Origin: Streptosporangium amethystogenes
Lineage (GTDB): Bacteria > Actinomycetota > Actinomycetes > Streptosporangiales > Streptosporangiaceae
Assembly: GCF_000721075.1 (NCBI RefSeq)
Contig: NZ_JOEQ01000048.1
Coordinates: 1-38,080, forward strand
Reading direction: 5' to 3'
Length of the DNA stretch: 38,080 nt
Both the position numbers and the translations under genes were made by a program. The first letter of the stretch is position 1. Every line of letters starts with the position of its first letter. Of this stretch, positions 23,754-30,683 are shown in pieces. Below the pieces are notes generated by a model. It was not told where the DNA came from. It did not search any database and worked only from the letters and a program-made list of their open reading frames with translations.

Positions 23754-24158
23754 GCGACGCTAACGCGTCGCGGTTCGGGCGTACCCATGGCGACGCTAAC
23801 GCGTCGCGGTTCGGGCGTACCCATGGCGACGCTAACGCGTCGCGGTGAGGCCGCTCTTACCCGGCTCCTTCCCTCGTCGAGGGAGGTCGCTCGTACCTCG
23901 CAACCTCCCTCTCCTCAGTCCAGTCGCCGGCGCGGCCTCACGGGTAGTCCCCCAAAGGGAGGAGTGAGGCACGTCCCCGGGGTGCTTCTTGGGGTGGGAG
24001 AACGCGCCCCTTCTCCTCAGTCCAGTCGCCGGCGCGGCCTCACGGGTAGTCCCTCAAGGACAGAGCACGAGGCACGTCCTCAGGGGATTCTTGAGGCGGG
24101 TGGACGGTGCGTCCCTTCGGGAGGGATCACGGACACGTCCCCAGGAACTTCTCGGGAG
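23754..24158 (+). repeat. Intergenic multi-hairpin repeat, copy D (longest)
   Basis: It begins 2 bp after the methyltransferase stop. Three H1 hairpins recur with an exact 36-bp period (23754, 23790, 23826), the first two linked by GGTTCGGGCGTACCCATG. H2, CTTCCCTCGTCG and H3 follow: GGGAGGTCGC 23881-23890, loop TCGTACCTC, GCAACCTCCC. The core plus tail then appears twice (from 23913 and 24016), and a third tail unit runs to 24158, touching the stop codon of the convergent DksA-like gene. The element fills the whole 407-bp gap. Confidence 0.88.
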
Positions 24159-24491
24159 TCAGCGTCGGCGTTCGCGTTTGGACTGGCACTGGAGGCAGCG
24201 GGCGGCTTCGGGGCGTGCCTCCAGCCTGCCCTCCGGGACGGGCGCGGCGCAGTCCGCACAGAGTCCGTAGCACCCCTCGTCCATCCGCCTGAGCGCCTCG
24301 ATCACCGAACCCCGGTGCCGGGTGGCCCCCTCCAGCAGTGCCCGGTTGCGGTCGGAGTCGGTCAGCTCGGAACCGGCGTCCGCCGGGGAGCGGTCCCCCG
24401 CGGCGGGTGAATCTCCGCGAAGGACTCCGATGGAACGGTCAAGTTCGGCGAGCATGTTCTTCAGGCGCTCGCGCGCGGTCGCGACATCCAC
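24159..24491 (-). CDS. DksA/TraR-family zinc-finger protein
   Basis: DksA/TraR proteins bind RNA polymerase through its secondary channel and alter promoter kinetics. The 110-residue protein has a helical N-terminus (TARERLKNMLAELDRSIGVL), a central region with SELTDSDRNRALLEGATRHR, and a C-terminal C4 zinc finger: CYGLCADC, then CLQC after 17 residues. The usual DxxDxA coiled-coil tip is not clear. The GTG start has GGAGG 9 nt upstream. Its stop codon touches repeat copy D. The RNA polymerase role is inferred from the family only. Confidence 0.83.
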   Translation of the reverse strand: MDVATARERLKNMLAELDRSIGVLRGDSPAAGDRSPADAGSELTDSDRNRALLEGATRHRGSVIEALRRMDEGCYGLCADCAAPVPEGRLEARPEAARCLQCQSKRERRR

Positions 24492-24670
24492 GAATCCGCA
24501 CCTCCGGAAAGCGGGGGCGGCCTGGGAGGGGGTCCCCGACTCTCCCGTCAGGCGCAAGGGGTGAGTTCTGGCGACGGTGATCTCGCCCACTTGTCGCGAG
24601 TCACCGCTTTCCTCAGCGGATGCCCACTTGGCGAAAGTTTTACACCGGATCGACCGGCGTTTTCAGAAGA

Positions 24671-24685
24671 GCGGCCGACGGCCGC
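24671..24685 (-). terminator. Hairpin after the SRAP peptidase gene
   Basis: GCGGCC and GGCCGC pair around GAC, 7 bp beyond the stop codon of the SRAP gene, a probable terminator. The gap to the DksA-like gene is 201 bp and holds its promoter region. Confidence 0.45.
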
Positions 24686-24692
24686 CCTCCCC

Positions 24693-25424
24693 CTACCGCA
24701 GCGGCTCGACGAGCTCGGGGCTGTTGTTACGCACCGAGTTGACCGCGGTGGAGACCGGATAGACCTCCAGCCCGGTGGAGCCCGCGGGGATCAGAAACTC
24801 CCGCGCGTCGGTCACTCCCGGGTCGAGCCACTCACCCCACCGGTCGCGCTCGATCAGCATCGGCATCCGATCGTGTACCGCACCGGCCTCGTCCACGGCG
24901 TCGGTCGTGATGATCGTGCAAGTCACCAGCCAGGAGAGCGGGTCGTCTTCGGTCCGGCCCCGGTCCCGCCAGAACTCGTACAGCCCCGCCATGGCCAGCA
25001 CGCCGCCGTCGGCGGGGCGGACGAAGTAGGGCTGCTTCTTCGGTCTGCCCTTGGCGTCCTTCTCATCGAGCACGACCCACTCGAAATAGCCGTCGGCGGG
25101 CAACAGGCACCTGCGCTCCGCGAACGCCTTGCGGTAGGCGGGTTTCTCCGCCACCGTCTCCACCCGCGCGTTGATCATCTTTGAGCCGATGGAAGGGTCC
25201 TTGGCCCAGGCCGGGACCAGTCCCCAGCGGACCACGCGGAGCTGCCGGACCGGTCGGCCGTCCGGATCGGACTTCGGCACCCGGCTCATCACCGCGTACA
25301 CCGGTTTCGTGGGCGCGACGTTGTAGTCGGGCCTGAGTTCGTCGTCGGCCGCGCCGTCAAGCTCGACCTGGAACTCCTCCAGCAACTCGTGCTTGCCCCG
25401 CGTAGACGCGTATCTCCCGCACAT
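24693..25424 (-). CDS. SOS response-associated peptidase (SRAP/YedK/HMCES family)
   Basis: SRAP proteins crosslink to abasic sites in single-stranded DNA through the alpha-amino and thiol groups of Cys2, protecting the site during replication. The 243-residue protein starts MCGRYAS, so Cys2 is in place after Met removal. The other active-site parts are present: Asn in YNVAPTKPV, NARVETVAEKPAYRKAF, Glu in ADGYFEW, and His in AVHDRMPMLI. The ATG at 25424 is fixed by the Cys2 requirement. It is divergent from aroA, with repeat copy E between them. Confidence 0.93.
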   Translation of the reverse strand: MCGRYASTRGKHELLEEFQVELDGAADDELRPDYNVAPTKPVYAVMSRVPKSDPDGRPVRQLRVVRWGLVPAWAKDPSIGSKMINARVETVAEKPAYRKAFAERRCLLPADGYFEWVVLDEKDAKGRPKKQPYFVRPADGGVLAMAGLYEFWRDRGRTEDDPLSWLVTCTIITTDAVDEAGAVHDRMPMLIERDRWGEWLDPGVTDAREFLIPAGSTGLEVYPVSTAVNSVRNNSPELVEPLR

Positions 25425-25457
25425 ATCCCCACTCTGCCACGCCACGGCACACCGGAA

Positions 25458-25669
25458 ACTCCCCAGAGAAGCACCAAGATCTCTCCTCACGGACGCCCCG
25501 TTCTCCCACCCCGAGAATCGCCCCGGGGACGTGCCCCATGCCCTCCCCTTGGGGACTCCCCGTGAGGCCGCGCCGGCGACTGGACTGAGGAACGAAGGAG
25601 CGAAGCGGATGAGCGACGAGGGAAGGAGCCGGATCCCAGCGGCCGAACCGCGACGCGCAGCGTCGCCAT
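25458..25669 (-). repeat. Intergenic multi-hairpin repeat, copy E (divergent promoter region)
   Basis: Read on the minus strand: H1 (GCGACGC-TGC-GCGTCGC, 25650-25666), a variant second segment GGTTCGGCCGCTGGGATCC, CTTCCCTCGTCG, a variant TCATCCGCTTCGCTCC in place of H3 (as in copy B), the core near 25565-25590, TCCCC-AA-GGGGA, and CCCCG...CGGGG. A decayed extra tail follows toward 25458. It occupies most of the 267-bp space between the SRAP and aroA starts, so it must overlap one or both promoters. Confidence 0.83.
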
Positions 25670-25678
25670 ATACACAGC

Positions 25679-25684
25679 TAGGCT
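25679..25684 (+). promoter_or_regulatory. -10 hexamer of aroA, leaderless, abutting repeat copy E
   Basis: TAGGCT fits TANNNT and ends 7 nt before the aroA ATG. A 17-bp spacer puts the -35 at 25656-25661, inside the H1 hairpin of repeat copy E. No canonical -35 is seen there. Confidence 0.5.
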
Positions 25685-25691
25685 TTTAGCC

Positions 25692-26969
25692 ATGTCCGCT
25701 CCGCTGTGGCCCGCGCCGACCGCGACCGAACCCGTCCGCGCGACCGTTCCCCTGCCCGGGTCGAAGTCCGTGACCAACCGCGCACTGCTGCTCGCCGCGC
25801 TGGCCGAGGGACCCGGCACGGTACGGCTGGCGCTGCGCAGCCGCGACGCCGATCTGATGGCGGACGCGCTGCGGGCACTGGGCGCGACGATGACCCCCTC
25901 CAACGAGAGCGCCTCAAGCGTCGACTGGGCGATCATGCCCGGCCCCGTCATCAGCGGCGCCCACATCGACGTGGGGCTGGCGGGCACGGTCATGCGCTTC
26001 GTACCGCCCATGGCGGCACTGGCCAGGGGCGAGGTGTTCTTCGACGGCGACCCGCACGCGCGTAAGCGCCCGATGGGCCCGATCCTGCGCGCGCTGCGCG
26101 CCCTCGGCGCCGAGGTGACCGGCGACGCACTGCCTTTCACCGTCAGGGGGCCGCTGACCGGCGGCGAGGTCAGGCTCGACGCGTCGGGCTCCTCTCAGTT
26201 CCTCTCCGGCCTGCTGCTGACCGCCGCGCGCTTCGAGAAGGGCGTGACGGTACGCCACGACGGCCCGCCGATTCCCTCGCAGCCGCACATCCAGATGACC
26301 GTTCAGATGCTGCGCGAGTTCGGCGTCGTGGTGGACGACTCCGAGCCGGACGTCTGGCGGGTCGAACCCGGCCCTATCGAGGCGAGGGACTTCACGGTCG
26401 AGCCCGACCTGTCCAACGCGGCGCCTTTCCTGTCCGCCGCCATGGTGACAGGCGGCACGGTCACCATTCCCGACTGGCCCGTACGGACGACCCAGCCTGG
26501 TGACCAGTTGCGCACGCTGCTGGCCGACATGGGTGCCTCGGTGGAGTACACGGCCGAAGGGCTGGCGGTCACCGGTACCGGGCGAATCACCGGAATCGAG
26601 GCGGACCTGCGCGACGTGGCCGAGTTGACCCCGACGATCGCCGCGCTGGCCGCTCTCGCCGACTCCCCCAGCAGGATCAGCGGTGTCGCCCACATCCGCG
26701 GGCACGAGACCGACCGGCTGGCCGCTCTGGTCGCGGAGATCAACGGTCTCGGCGGCGACGCGAACGAGACCGAGGACGGCCTGGAGATTCGGCCCCGACC
26801 GCTCACCGGCGGCGTGTTCCACTCCTACGCCGACCACCGGATGGCCACCGCCGGAGCGGTCATCGGTCTGGCCGTGCCCGGCGTCGAGGTGGATGACATC
26901 GCCACCACGGGTAAGACCCTCCCCGAGTTCACCTCGATGTGGGCGAACATGCTGCGCGGCGCGCGGTGA
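25692..26969 (+). CDS. aroA: 3-phosphoshikimate 1-carboxyvinyltransferase (EPSP synthase)
   Basis: AroA transfers the enolpyruvyl group of PEP to shikimate 3-phosphate, the sixth step of the shikimate pathway to chorismate. The 425-residue protein shows [20 protein letters not shown] near the N-terminus (shikimate-phosphate binding), [12 protein letters not shown] where many bacteria have [27 protein letters not shown], and [12 protein letters not shown] near 385. The ATG follows a leaderless-type -10. The next gene, rsgA, starts 83 bp downstream on the same strand, and the pair is often linked in actinobacteria. Confidence 0.95.
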   Translation: MSAPLWPAPTATEPVRATVPLPGSKSVTNRALLLAALAEGPGTVRLALRSRDADLMADALRALGATMTPSNESASSVDWAIMPGPVISGAHIDVGLAGTVMRFVPPMAALARGEVFFDGDPHARKRPMGPILRALRALGAEVTGDALPFTVRGPLTGGEVRLDASGSSQFLSGLLLTAARFEKGVTVRHDGPPIPSQPHIQMTVQMLREFGVVVDDSEPDVWRVEPGPIEARDFTVEPDLSNAAPFLSAAMVTGGTVTIPDWPVRTTQPGDQLRTLLADMGASVEYTAEGLAVTGTGRITGIEADLRDVAELTPTIAALAALADSPSRISGVAHIRGHETDRLAALVAEINGLGGDANETEDGLEIRPRPLTGGVFHSYADHRMATAGAVIGLAVPGVEVDDIATTGKTLPEFTSMWANMLRGAR

Positions 26970-27052
26970 GGGGCGACCGGCCGGCAGGCCCAGGAGGCGC
27001 CCGGTAGTCATGGCCCTTCGCGGGGCGCACCGGGCCGGACAAGGCGGAGAAA

Positions 27053-28105
27053 CTGAGAAAGCGCGAGTACGACGAGGAAGACGTCAGGGTCAGGCCGGGA
27101 AAGGGATCCCGGCCCCGGACCCGGATCCGTCCTGCCCATGAGAACGCGGTCCCGGCGTTCGTGGTCGCCGTCGACCGCGGGCGCTACACGTGCCTGGTCG
27201 AGTCGGAGGGCGAGCGGGGGCGCCGCCGCAAGCGGGACCAGGCGGAGGGCGCCGCGATGAGCGGCCGGGTCGTGGTCGCGATGAAGGCACGCGAGCTGGG
27301 CCGCAAGGGGATCGTGGTCGGCGACCGGGTGGCCCTGGTGGGCGACGTCTCCGGGATGACCGACACGTTGGCCCGCGTCGTGCGGGTGGAGCCCCGCGTC
27401 TCCATGCTCCGCCGCTCCGCGGACGACACCGACAACACCGACGGCATCGAGCGCCCCGTGGTCGCCAACGCCGACCAACTCGTCATCGTGACGGCCCTGG
27501 CCGATCCGCCGCCCCGGCCCCGCATGATCGATCGGATGCTGGTCGCGGCCTTCGACGCCGACATCGAGCCGCTGCTCTGCCTCACCAAGTCCGATCTCGC
27601 CTCGCCCGACGAGTTGGTCTCGCTGTACGCCCCCCTCGGCGTGCCGTACGTGGTGGTCTCCAAGGGCGGCGACCTGGTGGAGGTGCGGGAGCGCCTCAAG
27701 AGCCGGATCAGCGTGCTCGTCGGCCATTCCGGGGTGGGTAAGTCAACCCTGGTCAACGCCCTGGTACCGGACGCCAACCGAGCCGTCTCACACGTGAACG
27801 CGGTGACCGGCCGGGGCCGTCACACCTCCACCTCCGCCGTCGCCCTCGAACTGCCGGAGAGTGGCTGGATCATCGACACCCCCGGGGTGCGCAGCTTCGG
27901 TCTGGCCCACGTCTCGGTGGAGACGGTCCTGGCGGGCTTTCCCGACCTGATCGAGGGCACCATCCAATGCCCGAAGGGCTGCAATCACCTCTCGGAGGAG
28001 TGCGCCCTGGACGCCTGGGTAGCCGCCGGCCACGCCGACCAGGTCCGCCTGACCTCCCTACGCCGCCTCCTCGCCAGCCGCGAAGGCGCCTCCGACGACG
28101 ACTAA
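27053..28105 (+). CDS. rsgA: Ribosome small-subunit-dependent GTPase A
   Basis: RsgA is a circularly permuted GTPase that checks late maturation of the 30S subunit. The 350-residue protein has an OB-fold N-domain (about 36-85) and a permuted G-domain with G4 LTKSDLA and then G1 GHSGVGKST and G3 DTPGVRSFG. A C-terminal zinc site CPKGCNHLSEEC follows. The family N-terminus (REYDEEDVRVRPGKGSRPRTR) is encoded upstream of the first in-frame GTG (27161), but no ATG or GTG opens it. I placed the start at CTG 27053, preceded by AAGGCGGAG. If translation began at 27161, about 36 conserved residues would be lost. Confidence 0.88.
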   Translation: MRKREYDEEDVRVRPGKGSRPRTRIRPAHENAVPAFVVAVDRGRYTCLVESEGERGRRRKRDQAEGAAMSGRVVVAMKARELGRKGIVVGDRVALVGDVSGMTDTLARVVRVEPRVSMLRRSADDTDNTDGIERPVVANADQLVIVTALADPPPRPRMIDRMLVAAFDADIEPLLCLTKSDLASPDELVSLYAPLGVPYVVVSKGGDLVEVRERLKSRISVLVGHSGVGKSTLVNALVPDANRAVSHVNAVTGRGRHTSTSAVALELPESGWIIDTPGVRSFGLAHVSVETVLAGFPDLIEGTIQCPKGCNHLSEECALDAWVAAGHADQVRLTSLRRLLASREGASDDD

Positions 28106-28415
28106 CCCCAAGGAACACCACGAGCACGCCCCTCGTGCCCTTTCCTTGGGGGACTCCCCGTGAGACCGCACGACTGAACCGAGGAGAAGGACACTCCGCT
28201 CTCCCGCCCCAAGAATCACCCCGGGGACATGCCCCATGCCTCCCCTCTGGGGGACTCCCCGTGAGGCCGCGCCGGCGACTGGACTGAGGAGAGCGGGGTC
28301 GCGAGGAACGAGCGACCCCGGTTGACGAGGGAAGGAGCCGGGTAAGAGCGGCCTCACCGCGACGCGCCAGCGTCGCCATAGGCAGGCCCGAACCGCGACG
28401 CGCCAGCGTCGCCAT
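28106..28415 (-). repeat. Intergenic multi-hairpin repeat, copy F
   Basis: Read on the minus strand: two H1 hairpins (loop TGGC) with a 36-bp period, H2 GGTGAGGCCGCTCTTACC, CTTCCCTCGTC, and H3. On the plus strand H3 is CGGGGTCGC (28294-28302), loop GAGGAACGA, GCGACCCCG (28312-28320). The core lies near 28262-28290, and two tail units follow, the second decayed but with a perfect CACGAG/CTCGTG stem. It starts directly after the rsgA stop and ends 85 bp before hisN. Confidence 0.87.
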
Positions 28416-28477
28416 CAACACAGCAGGAACGCGACACGATTGTCCCCCCTTGCGCCCCACTCTCCTCAATTCGGTCA

Positions 28478-28495
28478 CCAACGCGATAGCGTTGG
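28478..28495 (+). promoter_or_regulatory. Perfect inverted repeat over the hisN -10 region
   Basis: CCAACGC-GATA-GCGTTGG has 7-bp perfect arms and ends 5 nt before the hisN GTG. It contains TAGCGT (28487-28492), a TANNNT -10 with 8 nt to the start codon. It could be a repressor operator on a leaderless promoter, or an RNA hairpin at the very 5' end if transcription starts further upstream. Confidence 0.5.
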
Positions 28496-28500
28496 CATCC

Positions 28501-29304
28501 GTGACGGGTTATAACGACGATCTTCGCCTCGCGCACGTCATGGCCGACGCGGCCGATGATCTGACCATGCGTCGGTTCAAGGCCCTGGATCTGCGGGTGG
28601 AGAACAAGCCTGACCTCACACCGGTGAGCGATGCCGACCAGGCGACCGAGCAGGCGATTCGTGCGACCCTTGGCCGGGCCCGGCCTCGCGACACCATCAT
28701 CGGCGAGGAGTTCGGCAAGAGCGGCTACGGCGAGCGCTCGTGGATCATCGACCCGATCGACGGCACCAAGAACTACGTGCGCGGAGTGCCCGTCTGGGCC
28801 ACGCTCATCGCCCTGGTGGACCAGGGCCGCGTCGTCGTGGGCCTGGTCTCGGCCCCCGCGCTCGGCCGCCGCTGGTGGGCCGCCCGCGACGGTGGCGCCT
28901 GGACCGGCAAGAGCCTCACCAAGGCCACACGCTGTCAGGTCTCCTCCGTCGCCTACCTGGAGGACGCGTCGTTCTCCTACTCCAGCCTCGGCGGCTGGGA
29001 GGAGGCCGGGAAGCTCGACGCGTTCCTCGACCTGAACCGTTCCGTCTGGCGCAGCCGCGCCTACGGTGACTTCTGGTCACACATGATGGTCGCCGAGGGT
29101 GCGGTCGATGTGTCGGCGGAGCCCGAACTCTCCCCATGGGACATCGCGGCGCTGACCGTGATCATCGAGGAGGCGGGCGGCATCTGGACCGACCTGTCGG
29201 GTGTCCCAGACATCGACGGCGGCAGCCTGCTGTGCAGCAACGGCCCCCTGCACACCAAGGTCCTTGAGCGCCTCGGCAGCGGGCCGCTCACCTTCCCCGT
29301 CTAG
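28501..29304 (+). CDS. hisN: Histidinol-phosphatase, inositol monophosphatase type
   Basis: HisN removes the phosphate of L-histidinol phosphate, the eighth step of histidine synthesis. The 267-residue protein has the Li-sensitive phosphatase metal motifs: GEEFG near residue 61-65, WIIDPIDGTKNYVRG near 81-95, and the distal WDIAALTVIIEEAGG near 211-225. The N-terminus VTGYNDDLRLAHVMADAAD matches actinobacterial HisN and supports the GTG at 28501 over longer starts. No ribosome site precedes it, consistent with a leaderless message. General inositol monophosphatase activity is the alternative. Confidence 0.9.
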   Translation: MTGYNDDLRLAHVMADAADDLTMRRFKALDLRVENKPDLTPVSDADQATEQAIRATLGRARPRDTIIGEEFGKSGYGERSWIIDPIDGTKNYVRGVPVWATLIALVDQGRVVVGLVSAPALGRRWWAARDGGAWTGKSLTKATRCQVSSVAYLEDASFSYSSLGGWEEAGKLDAFLDLNRSVWRSRAYGDFWSHMMVAEGAVDVSAEPELSPWDIAALTVIIEEAGGIWTDLSGVPDIDGGSLLCSNGPLHTKVLERLGSGPLTFPV

Positions 29305-29368
29305 TCCCTCTTCCGGGCGCCGTACGGCCGTCCGCTCCTCCACACACGCCCGAGTACTCGCCATATCC

Positions 29369-29401
29369 GTTCACCTTCCCTGGGATGTCGGGAGGGTGAA
29401 C
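29369..29401. terminator. 12-bp inverted repeat after hisN
   Basis: GTTCACCTTCCC (29369-29380) pairs at 11 of 12 positions with GGGAGGGTGAAC (29390-29401) across 9 nt. Lying 64 nt past the hisN stop, it fits a terminator. The arm GTTCACC is also a PHO-box half-repeat, so an operator role is an alternative. Confidence 0.5.
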
Positions 29402-29563
29402 AGATCACCAGACCCGCGAGGACCGAGGCCGGGGGCGATGGCGATGGCGAGCCGACGGCCCCCCTGTCCACCAGGTCATATTTCCGCCAAAACTATCTAA
29501 GGCGCACCCCAAAGGCCCTACGCAGCTGCAAGCCAGGACGAAAATCCTGCCAAAGCCCAGGTA

Positions 29564-29628
29564 TTCACATCCGTGGGTTCACCTCTTCCGGTACCGGTCA
29601 CGGCTCGTTTCACTTCCGTTCACTTTGC
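29564..29628 (+). promoter_or_regulatory. PHO-box-like direct repeats upstream of pstS
   Basis: Five repeats of the type (G)TTCAC start at 29564, 29578, 29597 (GTCAC), 29609 and 29619, ending about 60 bp before pstS. The closest pair, TTCACTTCCGTTCAC, resembles the PhoP direct repeat GTTCACC with 11-bp period, although the spacing here is 10. The promoter itself was not placed. The gap 29402-29563 shows nothing further. Confidence 0.5.
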
Positions 29629-29684
29629 CCCAGTTTCATCGAAGACATCGAGAACGGATCTCACTACGGAGAAGGAACATAACC

Positions 29685-30683
29685 GTGACCAGTGGACAGC
29701 GCCGCCTCAGCGCGGTGGCGACGGCCGCGCTCGTCGTTTCGCTCGCGGCCGCATGCGGTGGCGACGCCAAGCCCGGCAGTGACGGAAGCACCTCGTCCGC
29801 CGCCCCCGCCACCGAGGCGGGCGCGACTCTGAGCGGCGAAGTCAAGATTGACGGTTCCAGCACCGTGGCTCCCCTCACCCAGGCCGCCTCCGAACTCTTC
29901 GGCGAGGAGCAGCCGCAGGTGAAGGTACCGGTCGGCACCTCGGGCACCGGCGGCGGCTTTGAGAAGTTCTGCGCCGGCGAGACCGACATCTCGAACGCCT
30001 CCCGCGCCATCAAGGACGAGGAGAAGGCGGCCTGCGAGGCGAAGGGCATCACGTTCACCGAGCTCACGGTGGCGACCGATGCGCTGACCGTCGTGGTTCC
30101 CAAGGAGAACGACTGGGCCACCTGCCTCACCACCGACCAGCTCAAGAAGATCTGGGAGCCGGCGGCCGAGGGCAAGATCAAGACCTGGAAGGACGTCGAC
30201 GCCAAGTTCCCCGCCGAGGCGCTGAAGCTCTACGGCCCCGGCACCGACTCCGGCACCTTCGACTACTTCACCGACGAGATCAACGGTGAGGAGGGGGCCA
30301 GCCGCAAGGACTACAGCCCGAGCGAGAACGACAACGACATCGTCACCGGTGTCTCGGGCGCCAAGGGCGGTCTGGGCTACTTCGGCTTCACCTACTTCGA
30401 GGAGAACATCGACAAGCTGAAGGCCTTGGAGATCGACTCGGGCAGCGGTTGCGTGGCCCCGAGCGTCGAGGCGGCCCAGGGCGGCAAGTACACCCCGCTC
30501 TCCCGCCCGCTGTTCATCTACCCCTCCACCGCCGCGGTGAAGCGGCCCGAGGTCGCGGCCTTCCTCGACTACTACGCGTCCAACATCAACGCGATCGCCA
30601 AAGATGCCAAGTTCGTCCCGCTGAATGCCGAGCAGGAGGCCAAGCTCAAGGCTGACATCACGTCACTGAAGAGCGCCGGCTGA
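29685..30683 (+). CDS. pstS: Phosphate ABC transporter substrate-binding lipoprotein
   Basis: PstS captures inorganic phosphate outside the membrane and delivers it to PstCA. The 332-residue precursor has a lipoprotein signal peptide with basic residues 6-7, a hydrophobic stretch and the lipobox LAAAC (Cys24), followed by a Ser/Gly/Ala-rich linker. Phosphate-binding blocks are visible: DGSSTVAPLTQAASE, TSGTGGGFEKFCAGETDIS and GPGTDSGTFDYFTDE. The GTG start has GGAGAAGGA upstream. PHO-box-like repeats precede the gene. Its stop overlaps the pstC start by one base. Confidence 0.96.
   Translation: MTSGQRRLSAVATAALVVSLAAACGGDAKPGSDGSTSSAAPATEAGATLSGEVKIDGSSTVAPLTQAASELFGEEQPQVKVPVGTSGTGGGFEKFCAGETDISNASRAIKDEEKAACEAKGITFTELTVATDALTVVVPKENDWATCLTTDQLKKIWEPAAEGKIKTWKDVDAKFPAEALKLYGPGTDSGTFDYFTDEINGEEGASRKDYSPSENDNDIVTGVSGAKGGLGYFGFTYFEENIDKLKALEIDSGSGCVAPSVEAAQGGKYTPLSRPLFIYPSTAAVKRPEVAAFLDYYASNINAIAKDAKFVPLNAEQEAKLKADITSLKSAG

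Noticed and set aside
23754..23861. CRISPR-like array (36-bp period, palindromic units)
   Set aside because: There are only three units, the linkers are the same rather than unique spacers, there are no cas genes, and the same units occur in other intergenic copies.
23106..24410. Long open frames running through the repeat copies, translating to phrases such as ATLTRRGE and DANASRF
   Set aside because: The same phrases appear in several frames and copies wherever the GC-rich hairpins occur. They lack family matches and good starts, and the DNA-level hairpin structure explains the conservation better.
28321..28346. SigF-type promoter (GTTG-N15-GGGTAA) inside repeat copy F
   Set aside because: The -35 part is not kept in the other copies, so it is not a property of the element, and the match is short.
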